Positions 1-10,960 of a DNA stretch of 64,000 bases are shown piece after piece. Location: assembly GCA_034620365.1 (NCBI GenBank), contig JAQGEQ010000225.1:620001-684000 (forward strand). The letters are read 5' to 3'. The translations under genes and the position numbers were made by a program. Every line of letters begins with the position of its first letter. Positions within the stretch are counted from its first letter, which is position 1. The notes under the pieces were generated by a model. The model did not search any database. It saw only the letters and a program-made list of their open reading frames with translations, and was not told where the DNA came from. Source of the DNA: Pegea sp. RAD2-039. Its lineage: Eukaryota; Chordata; Thaliacea; Salpida; Salpidae.

Positions 1-2
1 TT

Positions 3-1211
3 AAGTTGGCTTATGCAAAATATCTTAATTCTAAGTTAATTTTTAAATTATTAAGTAGCCGTTGTATCTACATTCACACTCTAGATCTCAGCCACTGTTC
101 AAGCCTTAATTCTAATGATTTAAAATCCATTGTTCTTGAATTTGGAAAGAAGCTGAGATCTCTAAACTTGTCATTCACAAAATTAAATAATGAAGTTGCA
201 GAAATAATTGGTTTAGAATGTAAACAAATAGCTTGGTTGAGTGTAGAAGGTTGTTGTAAGCTTTCCAAACATGGTATTCAAAGTTTGTTTTTCAATGAAC
301 AACTGAATGAAGTGACACCTCTTGCTAAGACTATCACAGTTTTTAAGATGTTTTTTCTTGAGATTGAAGATTCTAATCTGATTGTAAAAAAGATTCTGAC
401 TCTTTGGGCTATGAATTTGAAGTATTGTTCATATTTTGAGATCATAGAAGTTTTAGATGACATCTCTTTATCACCTTATAGTAAACCTCTTTATTTAGAG
501 AGTATCTCACCATTATTAGTGAATAGTTTCAAAGATTATTCCCGCCTTTTTAGAATTCTACCTCATCTTTTACACTTGATCTTACCAGTTGACCTTGAAT
601 TTTGGCAATCTTTTTTAACTGTTATAGATTCTTGTAATAAAAATTTGAAAAGTTTAAATGTTCAAACTCAGTTTCCACCAATTTGGTTATATGTTATTGG
701 CAGTAAATTGTTAGAATTGGAATGTTTAACAGTCACTATGTCAGGTTTGATCTATGATGAAAGACTTGAAGATAATCTAATAGATGCTGGATATGTTTTA
801 AATGATAATAGCTGGAAAAATTTGAGGATTTTGAATTTTTTCTTTATTTCTCATAATATCATACCAATACCTGTCTTTATAACTTCTATGAATATCATAA
901 GAACAATAGTAGAAGCTTCTTATCAGAGTTTGAAAGAAATTCATATCAGAAATTACCCATATTCTGAAGTCAATCAATTTGTTCAATGGATTTGTACACA
1001 AAATTATCTGGAGTCAATTGAAGTATTAGATTTAGGAGGTTGTTCATGTATATGTGCTGATACTATTTGGGAAGTTATTTTTCAACAAAATAGCGTCAAG
1101 AAAATTGTTTTAAATGATTGCAAATTTGTTTATTTGAGTGATTATAATAGAATGTGTGAATATATCTCTATGAATAATCTAAAACTTGTAATTGAGTTTG
1201 ATATAAGCTGA
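3..1211 (+). CDS. Leucine-rich-repeat protein, 5'-partial
   Basis: An open frame runs from the window edge to a TGA at 1209-1211 with no intron visible. The first ATG-like start is not trustworthy, because the frame is open upstream to the edge, so the N-terminus lies outside. About 400 residues are seen. The N-terminal part has leucine-rich repeats of the RNI/F-box-LRR kind (segments like LDLSHCSSLNSNDL, LRSLNLSFTKL and a GCCKLSKHGI turn), and similar LxxLxLxxC spacing returns near the C-terminus (VLDLGGCSCICADTIWEV). No F-box, signal peptide or membrane helix is seen in the visible part. FBXL-type or AMN1-type proteins are the nearest family by pattern; the exact orthologue cannot be told. 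The next gene starts 274 bp downstream on the same strand. Confidence 0.6.
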   Translation, partial: KLAYAKYLNSKLIFKLLSSRCIYIHTLDLSHCSSLNSNDLKSIVLEFGKKLRSLNLSFTKLNNEVAEIIGLECKQIAWLSVEGCCKLSKHGIQSLFFNEQLNEVTPLAKTITVFKMFFLEIEDSNLIVKKILTLWAMNLKYCSYFEIIEVLDDISLSPYSKPLYLESISPLLVNSFKDYSRLFRILPHLLHLILPVDLEFWQSFLTVIDSCNKNLKSLNVQTQFPPIWLYVIGSKLLELECLTVTMSGLIYDERLEDNLIDAGYVLNDNSWKNLRILNFFFISHNIIPIPVFITSMNIIRTIVEASYQSLKEIHIRNYPYSEVNQFVQWICTQNYLESIEVLDLGGCSCICADTIWEVIFQQNSVKKIVLNDCKFVYLSDYNRMCEYISMNNLKLVIEFDIS

Positions 1212-1485
1212 AATAATTCTTCTACTTTCTGTAATTTAATCATTTATTCAATCCTTGAAAATATCTTGTAGCTTTTTTCATAACTCTATATTCAGAGTTT
1301 ATATTTCTAATATCTAAAAGATTTCGATTATTCGAAACTATTTTTGTTGTTTTCTTATTTCTACAACAATTTTTTAACATTATATGTTTCAAATTCACTT
1401 CTTATTTTCTCTATCAAACTCTTATTATTGTTTAATTTTATTTCTTTAGCCTTATTTTCTGTAAGTTGTAGAGTTTATTAGTAGA

Positions 1486-4400
1486 ATGACTACTGCCATA
1501 ACATCATCATGTGTTTGGTTCACTCAAAATGCGATGGATACACAAAAAGGACTTCTTTGTTATGGCTCAAGAAATGTTGTTCATATATATAATATCTCTG
1601 GAAAAACACCTGTATATGAGGGTCTGTTACTTAGAGTTTATCTTAATGATACAGATTTTAAGAACATTTATCTTTTAGATTCACTTGTTGGGCATTTATC
1701 AAGAGTTAATTCTTGCCGTTTCTGTCATTCTGAAGATATTGTAGTCCCATTATTAGTAACAGCTGCCGATGATGGTTTTGTTAAAGTTTGGGACGTATCA
1801 GCTAGAAAAATCAAACAGTTCCACAGCAAGCATCTACCAGCTAAAATCACTTGTGTTGATTGGTCAACTGGTAGGTTTCTTGCTAGTGTTTTGAATCACT
1901 AACTGGTTTCATTTCAGTCAATACTGACCTGATAATAAGTGGAGATCAAAAAGGCTTCATCTGGACCTACAGTGTCTCTACCTCCAGAGCTACTAAGATT
2001 GAAATGGGGCGGAACGCTGGGGTTAATGTCATCGTATTTTCTCCTTCATCTGCTGATTTATTTGTTGCTGGTTTCAAAAATGGCAGTATTAACATCTTTA
2101 GTATATCTAAAAACGCAGTGAGTTGTTTGTGAGGTGATCTTCATCTTAATTTGCTGATTCCTTCAAAGGTTTGTCATAAATTACGTGGAGTCACCTGCGA
2201 AGTACAAGCAATCAGTTGGAATAATTCCATCTATACTACAACTGACTTCCAAAACTTTCTGATTGATAAAAAATATCCAGTCAAGTACGATTGACTTCTA
2301 GTAATCTTCATCAATTTAATTTTGATCCTTAGAGATGAAGATCTGATTGATAGCGAACTGATTGTAATTGGAAGTCGAGATAAAACAATCAAGTTGTTCA
2401 ACGCCACATCCAGCAAATTGATCCGTGTCTTTAAGATCCCTTCTAAGATGATCAAAGGTTTACTCTTTTTCATAAATTTCCTCTAAAGACATCAAGATGT
2501 AGGTCGTCGAGGGAGCGATGACTACAACTCCTGCTTCCCAACACTCTTCTGGCCGTCTTCATCTAAATTCAAGTTCCTCAGTTCAGGTCTAAACGGAGAA
2601 ATCATTTTATGGAATCTGGAAAAAAAAGGGAAAGGGCTCACATCAGTAAGCATCCAACATCCCATCTTCATCTTCTTCATCCGTCTTCCTAGATGATTGG
2701 ATCTGATCTCCTATCATCTTGCCACTCTAAACTCATCATGTGTCTTGTTCCGGGACTCAATCGCTCTTGTGACGTCATCTCCACGTCAAGCGATAGAGCT
2801 ATCAAATATTGGGTTGATGTTTTGAACTCGCCGAGCAAACCACCCATCTGGTCTCTACCCACAATCGGTGGTTTCGTCTACTCGTTACAACGTAAGTTCG
2901 TGATGACGTCATATGCGCCTTTTGATGACGTCATGATCGCGTAGCCTCGCCGTCGGATCCATCAACAGTAGCAGTAGCATCTGGCGACGGAAAGGTTCTG
3001 ATTTGGAGAAGTTTGAATCCCAACAACCCCTTTGATGTCTCAACTTTATCTAAGAATGGTAAAGACAAGTACTTTGCAATCAGTTGGCATCCACATGACC
3101 CCGAAGTAATCGCGTTTGGCACCGAAAGCGGACGCGTGGGCGTCTACGACCTCAACAAACCCGATCGTCCGATCATGACTGATGGTTTTCATCTACAAGG
3201 GGTCTACTCACTCACGTGGGGTCCCCAGTGCTCCCCGTCAACCGCCCCAACTCCTGCAACTCCTTATTCCATTTATGCAGTTGGTGGAGGTTCGCTATTG
3301 ATGCACTATCCTCCACCGTGTCTTCAACCATCCACTGTCGAAGTGTTACAGGTTGCCATGACAACCAATCCTTTTCTGAAGCTCAGTGATTCGGTTTCTG
3401 AGATCAGTTGGGACCGCGATTTCCGTCTTCTCGCGATTGGTTTCTACAACGGTCGCATCCTCATCTTCAGCGCGCCCCATCTTCACTACCTCGTCACCAT
3501 CGCTCTTCATGATGTCCTCATCAACTCCATAGCCTGGTCCACACATCCTGGCCCAGAGACCCGTAATTGGATCGCATCTGCGTCCAAGTCCAACAAGATT
3601 GAAGTGGCAGATGTGTCCGCTTATCTAGAACCATCCAACGCTGAGGTGGACGTGAAAAAGAGTACGCGGACACTGATTGGTCACTCTGATCGGGTCACGT
3701 GTCTCGCGTGGAATCCTAATCAAGCGGGAATGCTCGCGTCCGCCTCTTATGACGGTACAATTGAGATTTGGGACGTTTTGAAGGAGCTACCACTGGCCAA
3801 CTACCGAGGACACTCCGCCCGACTCTTAAGTGTTTGTTGGGGCTCTTCTAAGGATGTAAGCGGGGAGGAGCAGCGCGTCTTCTCGGGAGGTGAAGATTAC
3901 GCTGTCCATGTGTGGCGAAGAAGTGATCAAAGTCACGTGACTCCTCCCACAAAGCGATCCGACTTCGCGAAGCGCGGAAGAGATAAAAGTCGAGCTAATA
4001 CTCTCATGATTCGTCGAAAACGGGCGGAGGAGACAAAAGACATGAATGAGCTGATTGAAAAGAAGAAGAACTTGCTCCTCTCTTCCGACTTACTTCTTGC
4101 ATCTCAAGACCCTTCTCCCACTCCTGCTGCTCCTCCTGCTGCTGCTGGGGATCAGAAGTTCTCTCAGTTTAAAGAGTTTATGAATCAAGTATCTGAATCA
4201 CGAAGTGAACTTCCTTCAGCAAACTTCAAATATCGACCAAAGAAACCTTTGATGAAGTTAACTACTTCAAAAGATATTCATCTTCTCTCTGAGATGTCCA
4301 TCAACTTCGCTAAACATGTCAATTCATTAGCTGGTTTAGATCAAACTGCCCCAGACCTAACTTTTGACAGCATCTACTTCTCCAGGGCGTCTATGTTTAA

Positions 4401-5810
4401 GTAAGATTTGTCATCACGTAACTTTTTTAGTATCTTCATCATGAGCAGATCAGTCTATGAGGAACATCAACATCAGATCTGTTCTCATTCATGGACTAGT
4501 CGTGAATTATTTGACAAACATTCCAGTTTCGAACACTATGTCACATTAAAATCGTGGTACGGGGACATAAATGGTAAGTGGGACACTTGTACCAGCAGTT
4601 GTTGACCATTTGGGCAGGTATTGTGGATGAAGCGACCTCTAGTGGACGTTTGAATGATCATATAGTCGCGATGTCTGCATCTGTCAGTCACGAGCTTTAT
4701 CAAAAAGTCAGCTCGTTGTATGCAGCACAATTACGTAGTTTTTCGAACTACTTACGTGCTTCTACCTTCTATATAGCTGCTAATCAGGTGTGGTCCACTC
4801 TGGTCACCTGTCCACTCTTCATTGGGACGTTTTTGTTACAGTTTAGTGAAGCTGTGGACTGCCTACTTGAGGGTCGTCTCTTCCGGGAGGCGTTCACGTT
4901 ATCTCGGATTCGATTTGGAGATAAGTCTGAAAGAAGCAAGAAGACTGTTCAGACGATTTTAGTGGAAAACAAAAGTGCCCCTTGCCCCCTTTTTTATCAG
5001 ATCTTTAAACTTCTTCTACATCAGGTAAACTTCAAGATCGTATCATCTCTCAAATGCTTGTGATTGTTGGTGAATACAAACGAGCTGTGAAGAATTGTGA
5101 ACTAGTCCTCACCCGCTTGGAAAACTGGAGTGACCCTGATTGCGTGATCCATGGTTTTCAAGCAGCTGCTATCTGTCGTCTTGACCCTGAACTGACTAAT
5201 CAAGCGGTTGTCCATGGACATAAATGCTTGTTGGGTTGTTTGCATGACGGCAACTGGAAGACTTCGTTAGAAACAGTTGAACTTGTTGGCAATCTTACTC
5301 TAATCTTCAAGTATGTCTTCTTCTTTTGATTATCTTCTTATTTAGTCGATTATTTTTAAAGGATTCTTATCTTGGCTCATGAGTTATTAGTGATGAAGTC
5401 ATCTTTGACTGAGAAAGATAAGATCGCTTATTTTGGTGATGATTATAAATCGAACCAATCAGAGACCTTCAATTCAACTGATGTCAACAACAGTAACTAA
5501 TCAACAGTTCATCAAATCAATTCTAATCTTCTTTTATTTCTAGTTTCGTTTACTCGGTGTTTCCAAGAAGTCCTATCAACTGTCTTAGACGAGAAGCTGG
5601 TTAATTCGAAAGAATTGGATTTACTTTTCTACGATGCGACTAACTACTTACAATTTACTCGACTAACATCAAGTAGCAACACATCAGTTCGACATCATTT
5701 CATCAAAGTCAGCTACAAATGTACTTATGTGATGTTGTATCATCTGTAGTTTGTTTGCAGGTTTCTATTCTACTCGCTATTTTCAATTTGTTTCAATGGA
5801 GATCGAATAA
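1486..5810 (+). CDS. GEMIN5: Gem-associated protein 5 (GEMIN5), WD40 snRNA-binding subunit of the SMN complex
   Basis: GEMIN5 recognises pre-snRNAs for Sm-core assembly in the SMN complex and also binds ribosomes. I read 14 exons: 1486-1870, 1918-2117, 2169-2284, 2333-2457, 2497-2645, 2693-2891, 2945-4400, 4449-4573, 4618-4787, 4842-4974, 5025-5310, 5362-5492, 5544-5720, 5761-5810; they sum to whole codons (1233 aa; human about 1508). WD40 units fill roughly residues 1-770 (ADDGFVKVWDV, SASYDGTIEIWDV). Blocks matching GEMIN5 include GGFVYSL, AFGTESGRVGVYD and YSLTWGPQ. The TPR-like dimerisation region follows (GRLNDHIVAMSAS, LEGRLFREAF, MLVIVGEYKRAVKN), then an FYSTRYFQF block before the TAA at 5808. 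A different last junction (donor after 5728) would stay open through the 39-bp array to 7170, giving about 1690 aa. Introns are 39-54 nt. TGACGTCA occurs three times at 2.77-2.93 kb. Confidence 0.9.
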
Positions 5811-5995
5811 AGATTTGGAAACAAAAGATGAAGATCTTATGTTGGCTAGTAAACATCAGAAGATTGCTGAGGAAGTTGCTTATAATGAAGTTTTTGATTA
5901 TTTGATGGCTGAAAGTTTTCTGTTGATGGCTGAAAGCTCTTTAAAACCAAATAAACATTTGAAGAATGATGATAAAGATAAGTCTTTAACTGATG

Positions 5996-7136
5996 AAGAT
6001 CTGGTAACAAATAGAAATAGATCTTCATCTGATAAAGATTTGGGAACAAATGGAAATAGATCTTCATCTGATAAAGGTTTGGGAACAAATGGAAATAGAT
6101 CTTCATCTGATAAAGATTTGGGAACAAATGGAAATAGATCTTCATCTGATAAAGATTTGGGAACAAATGGAAATAGATCTTCATCTGATAAAGATTTGGG
6201 AACAAATGGAAATAGATCTTCATCTGATGAAGATTTGGAAACAAAAAGAAATAGATCTTCATCTGATAAAGATTTGGGAACAAATGGAAATAGATCTTCA
6301 TCTGATAAAGATTTGGAAACAAAAAGAAATAGATCTTCATCTGATAAAGATTTGGGAACAAATGGAAATGGATCTTCATCTGATAAAGATTTGGGAACAA
6401 ATAGAAATAGATCTTCATCTGATAAAGATTTGGGAACAAATAGAAATAGATCTTCATCTGATGAAGATTTGGGAACAAATAGAAATAGATCTTCATCTGA
6501 TGAAGATTTGGAAACAAATGGAAATAGATCTTCATCTGATAAAGATTTGGGAACAAATGGAAATAGATCTTCATCTGATAAAGATTTGGGAGCAAATGGA
6601 AATAGATCTTCATCTGATAAAGATTTGGAAACAAAAAGAAATAGATCTTCATCTGATAAAGATTTGGGAGCAAATGGAAATAGATCTTCATCTGATACAG
6701 ATCTGGAAACAAATGGAAATAGATCTTCATCTGATAAAGATTTGGGAACAAATGGAAATAGATCTTCATCTGATGAAGATTTGGAAACAAAAAGAAATAG
6801 ATCTTCATCTGATAAAGATTTGGGAACAAATGGAAATAGATCTTCATCTGATAAAGATTTGGGAACAAATGGAAATAGATCTTCATCTGATAAAGATTTG
6901 GGAACAAATGGAAATAGATCTTCATCTGATAAAGATTTGGGAATAAATGGAAATAGATCTTCATCTGATAAAGATTTGGGAACAAATGGAAATAGATCTT
7001 CATCTGATGAAGATTTGGGAACAAATGGAAATGGATCTTCATCTGATAAAGATTTGGGAACAAATGGAAATAGATCTTCATCTGATAAAGATTTGGGAGC
7101 AAATGGAAATAGATCTTCATCTGATACAGATCTGGA
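5996..7136 (+). repeat. 39-bp minisatellite (about 29 units) at the GEMIN5 3' end
   Basis: The unit reads gataaagatttgggaacaaa followed by tggaaatagatcttcatct; I count 29 full units plus one partial unit. Because 39 is divisible by 3, two forward frames and one reverse frame stay open throughout. In one frame each unit is a 13-residue acidic, Ser-rich peptide (DKDLGTNGNRSSS with variants such as DEDLETKRNRSSS). That frame is continuous with an open stretch from 5761 to 7170, so the array may be a GEMIN5 C-terminal tail. If the better-supported last splice is used, the array is 3' UTR. Variant units are interspersed rather than ordered, as expected of unequal exchange. Confidence 0.9.
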
Positions 7137-7795
7137 TCATTCTATTTTAAAAGAAGATTTGGTGAAATAATAAAACCGAAAAATAAATTATCAAGATCAC
7201 ATTAAGTTTGAAAATTAGAAAATTCAGAGAAAATAAATTGTTATTCGAAACGACTTTAAGTAGTTTATTCTGTTTAGGTAATTAATGCTCTAATTAACTT
7301 TGTGAAAATTGTGCACTGCCTTTTACTTTTTAATTTTGATGATGTTTGGATCATAAGATTTAAAAAATAAATCTTTCGTTACTATTCGAGTAGTTTCGTT
7401 TTAGATTATCGAAAAAATATTCGAACAAATTTGTTTATCTGAACGTCATTATAAGCATATATGATAAATCTTTAGGATAAAAGTTGTTTTAAAGATCAAA
7501 TAACAAATAGAATGTTTTGAAACCAATAAATTGGGTTAGATAAATGTAGTTATGATATAGAAACATTTAAGTGTTGTAAATTGTATAATAAGCTAAACGA
7601 TTTGCAGTTATTGATTTGAAAATATCAAATATGCTAGCTCCTTTAATTAAACTTTATTAAATTCTTTTATGAAAGCATCTGGAGTAACTACTTTTGTGAA
7701 GCTCGAAAGATGGCAACAATTTCCGTATAAATAAATCAAATAATGTAAAGTTTGTCCTTAGTTTTACAATGAGACGTTTTTAGTTATGTCAGTAT

Positions 7796-8035
7796 TCATC
7801 ATACCTATCAATACTTCTTTTCATTTATTACAATAAATGCAAAGGAGGGTGTCTGAAGAGAGCACCTCTCGCTAACGCACATTCTCACAAATAATATCTA
7901 TAAAGTCAGAAAAAATACATGGTATTTCAGTAGTCCTCAAAACATATAACAGTGAACAATTACATGGAATATTAATAATATAAGAAAGAAAAAGAAATCA
8001 CAGTTCAGAAATGACAATGTTGGCAATATTATAAC
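7796..8035 (-). repeat. Dispersed repeat, copy A (retrotransposon 3'-end-like, minus orientation)
   Basis: This and three other copies (8643-8745, 39540-39790, 52035-52230) share a core with gaaggagggtgcctgaagag, then gcacct, a gctaac element and ttctcacaaataa. Longer copies continue through catttc, tagtcctcaaa and a tail with tcacagttcagaaatgacaa. Read on the minus strand, every copy ends in TTTATTG then AATAAAT-type short repeats, the usual 3' end of CR1/L2-type non-LTR elements or of SINEs mobilised by them. The different lengths look like 5' truncation. No coding capacity is convincing. Confidence 0.75.
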
Positions 8036-8545
8036 GGTTCAACTTGTAATTTTGTACAAAAATGTTTTTCGCTAGTGAGCTTTCAACAAATCTTTTTTTT
8101 GCAAATTTTATCTTTGAAAGCTTCTTTGCACAATTTCCGCTAAAAACATAAATTATAAAGTCCTTTAAATAGAGCAATCCTAACTTTTCATGAGAAATCT
8201 AAAAAGCACAAAAAATAATCTTTATAATATTTCTGAACTGATTATATTGTATTAACATAGGTTAAAGACATTCACAAAAAGAATATCAATGACAAATAAG
8301 GTCTTTGGTCGACTCCATAAGAGTTTGGAGTAACGAACAGCCCAAGACCATAACAAAAATTATATTTGTAACAGAGTTGTTGTGCTGAACACATTTTTGA
8401 AAGGAATCTACAATCTTATTCAATTTTAATGTGAAGATGTTAATAAACTTCTTCTATTCTTTGCACATGAGACTTGAATATAATGGAGAGTAGCGTACGC
8501 TGGACTAGTCCTGTTACTTAGATACGATGTTCGGTGACACAGCCC

Positions 8546-8576
8546 AGTGACCTGGGACAGTGACCTCAAAATCAAC
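8546..8576. repeat. 31-bp dispersed block, partner of 16766-16796
   Basis: agtgacctgggacagtgacc followed by tcaaaatcaac. The reverse complement, with two mismatches, is present at 16766-16796. The two copies sit in the spacers on either side of the TAF1A-VIRMA pair. Probably fragments of an old dispersed repeat. Confidence 0.6.
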
Positions 8577-8642
8577 GGGCTGTAGTTTTTACTTATTTAA
8601 CTTTGAAGCTGTATAAAACAAATTGAAATCCTGAATTTGTTA

Positions 8643-8745
8643 TTTTTATTTATTTATTACAATAAACGCGAAGGAGGGTGCCTGAAGAGAGCACCTCCCG
8701 CTAACACACATTCTCACAAATAACATCTATTTAGTTAAAAATATT
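8643..8745 (-). repeat. Dispersed repeat, copy B (short)
   Basis: Contains only the 3'-terminal part of the family: tttatttatttattacaata, the gaaggagggtgcctgaagag core and ttctcacaaataacatctat. It lies about 600 bp from copy A in the same orientation, so both probably inserted independently as 5'-truncated copies. Confidence 0.75.
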
Positions 8746-9456
8746 GAAATTTGTTTTTTCTGTTTGCTTTTTATAAAACTTTTCCCTAAAATTTAAATTT
8801 AACATTTTTATTTTTATGCGTAGCTCACAATTTAAAAAAGACATTTTGATAAATTTTGCGAATTTTATTTTTTTAGAGTATTGTGTTAACTTTTGAAAAT
8901 AGCAAAGAGACAAAATTTTAGAGTTTGTTATTTAGCTTGTTAAAATTGTAGAAGCTAGATTATTCAATAAACTTCAATTAATTTAATTTTAGAAATGGTT
9001 AATCTATAGATTTTTCTTATATGTTATCTTAACAGAAAGTTTACTTTTTTATTTTATGTTTTGCAAATATTATATTATTTCTATATATACAATATATTAT
9101 AATTTTTATTCAATTGGTTTTGATATTTTCTAAAATGAACTTTTTTTGTTTCTTTTTGCAAAAATTATAAATATTTTACAACAAATATATTAATAAAATA
9201 TTATCAATAAGTCTTAGTGGAAATAATTAAATATAATATTATAAATAATATTATTAACCTTTATTTGGTGTTTGTTAAACAAATTTTAATTTTTCCTTAT
9301 AATCTATGTTTGAATTATTTTATTAATATAATAATTTTATGTTTCTTTTACTAACTATATTTATTTTCTATTTAAACTATAAATTTACTCAAAATAATAA
9401 TTTTGTTGTTAAACTTGAACAGATTTTAAATTTTTTAAGGATTAAAAACTAAATTG

Positions 9457-10900
9457 ATGAATAAAGTTTTTCCTGAAATAAATTGTAAAGGGGACTATTG
9501 TAGTAAGAAGTTGTTACCTCCAGAAAGAAGATGCAAGATTGGATTAATTAATAGATTCCATATAAGAGACACAGTTAGTATATTTGAAGAAGCTTATGAT
9601 ACTAGAAGTCATTTGACTCAAAGTACTGCTTCTTATAAGAAAATTTTTAGGATTATTCATCAACAGCTTTTAAAACATAAGTAAGTTTTTATTCTTTTTA
9701 TTTTTTTATTTATTTAAATTAAAGATTTCTTTAAAAATTAGAAAGTAAGAATTTTATAAATATTTTTTTGGTGAATTTATAAACTTTAAAAATTATAATT
9801 TTGTAATTTTTGATTAAAAAAAACTATTTTTTTTTACAGATGGGAAAATGTAACTATCTTATGTAAACCACTTGCATCTCTAGACACAAAATACCATCAC
9901 ACTATAGCAGAGGTATTGAAATCATCCTTTAAACAAATCTTCAATTTCTGATCTTCAGGTTTTGTGGAGAATGGGAAACCAATTAAACTTTTATCATCGA
10001 AATAGGAACATTGAAAAGATGTTAACCAACAAACAATTAATGTCTTATAACTTCGAACGCGTCAATCAACCTCAAGTACTTCTTGAATATTGTTTTTCAT
10101 TGATGGTTGATGGAAACTTCGCTAAAGCCCGCGAAGAATTAGCTACTTATAATCTAACTCCTAAAGTTACTGGACCAGGAAGATACTTCCGTTTCGAGAA
10201 CATCATGATAATGAAAGATGTCATCAACGGTTTCCTTGGAATTCTTGATTACGTCACGTGGTACAACAACGTCATCAGCTATGACGTCACATATGATTTA
10301 GAATTCGCGCAATCGATCACAGCAAAATTTCGTGATGTTCTCTTTGAAAGTGGAAATTGTTGGGACATCTTTCTCCATAAACACGTGTCTCTTCTACATC
10401 ACTACAAAAAAGAAGAGATCATAGAAGAAGATCTGACCAAATACAGCGAGACACATCTGGATAATCCAAACGCGCATCTTTATCTTTGGGAGTTTCTCGA
10501 TGAAAATTATCCTTCAAATGACCGAAAGATTGATGAGAAGATCACGTGTCTACGTCGCGTTGCGCGCGTTTATCCTTCACACGCGAGTTGTCTTCGTCTA
10601 CACTCGTTGCTATTGGAGAAGTCGAACGCTTCTGACGACTTTGAACTAAAACTTGAATCTTTCGAAGTCCTTTTCTCCTTACTCGATTACACTTGCTGGC
10701 GTTGGTCTCTAGAAGCGTGGAGCTCTCTACTTACTGCGCTACAATTGGACGATAATTTAACGGAAGTGATGACGTCAGTATGGCGCGATTCAGGTCGCTG
10801 TGAATGGTGGCCTAGTGCCAACCTACCGGACAAACACGACCAGCAACAAATGTTGTGGCTGACAAAAAAAGACATTTTTACCTTTCTCGATTCGCTATAA
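9457..10900 (+). CDS. TAF1A: TAF1A, subunit A of the RNA polymerase I selectivity factor SL1
   Basis: TAF1A (TAFI48) is part of SL1/TIF-IB, which with TBP recruits RNA polymerase I to rDNA promoters in the nucleolus. Exons 9457-9680, 9840-9912 and 9959-10900 join in frame to 412 aa (human 450). Blocks shared with vertebrate TAF1A are LLKHKWENV (across intron 1), LWRMGNQLNFYH, the NPNAHLYLWEFLDE block near residue 250, RVARVYPSHASCLRLHSLL, FEVLFSLLDY and a WWPSANLP near the C-terminus. Intron 1 is 159 nt; intron 2 only 46 nt. The base composition changes inside exon 3 from AT-rich to GC-richer, and TGACGTCA appears there (around 10280 and 10770). VIRMA begins 60 bp after the stop codon. The identification rests on several blocks and the matching length. 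Confidence 0.9.
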
Positions 10901-10916
10901 CGCTTTATGACGTCAC

Positions 10917-10960
10917 AATAAATCGAAGTTTGTGTTTGTAGGTGGTTAGGGGACAGGTAA
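10917..10960 (+). promoter_or_regulatory. TAF1A-VIRMA intercistronic region: poly(A) signal and trans-splice-like acceptor
   Basis: Only 60 bp separate the TAF1A stop (10898-10900) and the VIRMA ATG (10961). The spacer holds a TGACGTCA, an AATAAA at 10917-10922, a T-rich stretch with gtttgtgtttgtag ending in AG at 10940-10941, and 19 nt of leader. Poly(A) signal then acceptor then ATG is the layout of polycistronic units resolved by spliced-leader trans-splicing. A separate promoter within 60 bp is the alternative. Confidence 0.5.

Larger units (their letters stand above)
7171..9456. other. Intergenic region, AT-rich, with interspersed repeats
   Basis: No supported gene. It holds two copies of the dispersed repeat family annotated separately (7796-8035 and 8643-8745) and a 31-bp block at 8546-8576 that recurs inverted at 16766-16796. 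The last 700 bp are nearly pure A/T and lead to the TAF1A start; a TTTTTTAAG acceptor-like sequence ends at 9439, 17 nt before the ATG. Confidence 0.7.

Noticed and set aside
4401..4430. A 30-nt GEMIN5 intron
   Set aside because: A later acceptor (ending at 4448) gives a 48-nt intron in the same phase and a better match to the usual intron size here.
5846..7120. 424-residue open frame on the minus strand through the 39-bp array, and a second + strand frame (MEIDLHLIKIWEQ units)
   Set aside because: The 39-bp period is a multiple of 3, so one open unit keeps a frame open throughout; no conserved sequence flanks these frames.
8490..8600. Possible tRNA or structured RNA in the GC-richer stretch
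   Set aside because: No T-loop GTTC box with paired acceptor and anticodon stems could be drawn; I found no tRNA or rRNA in the window.
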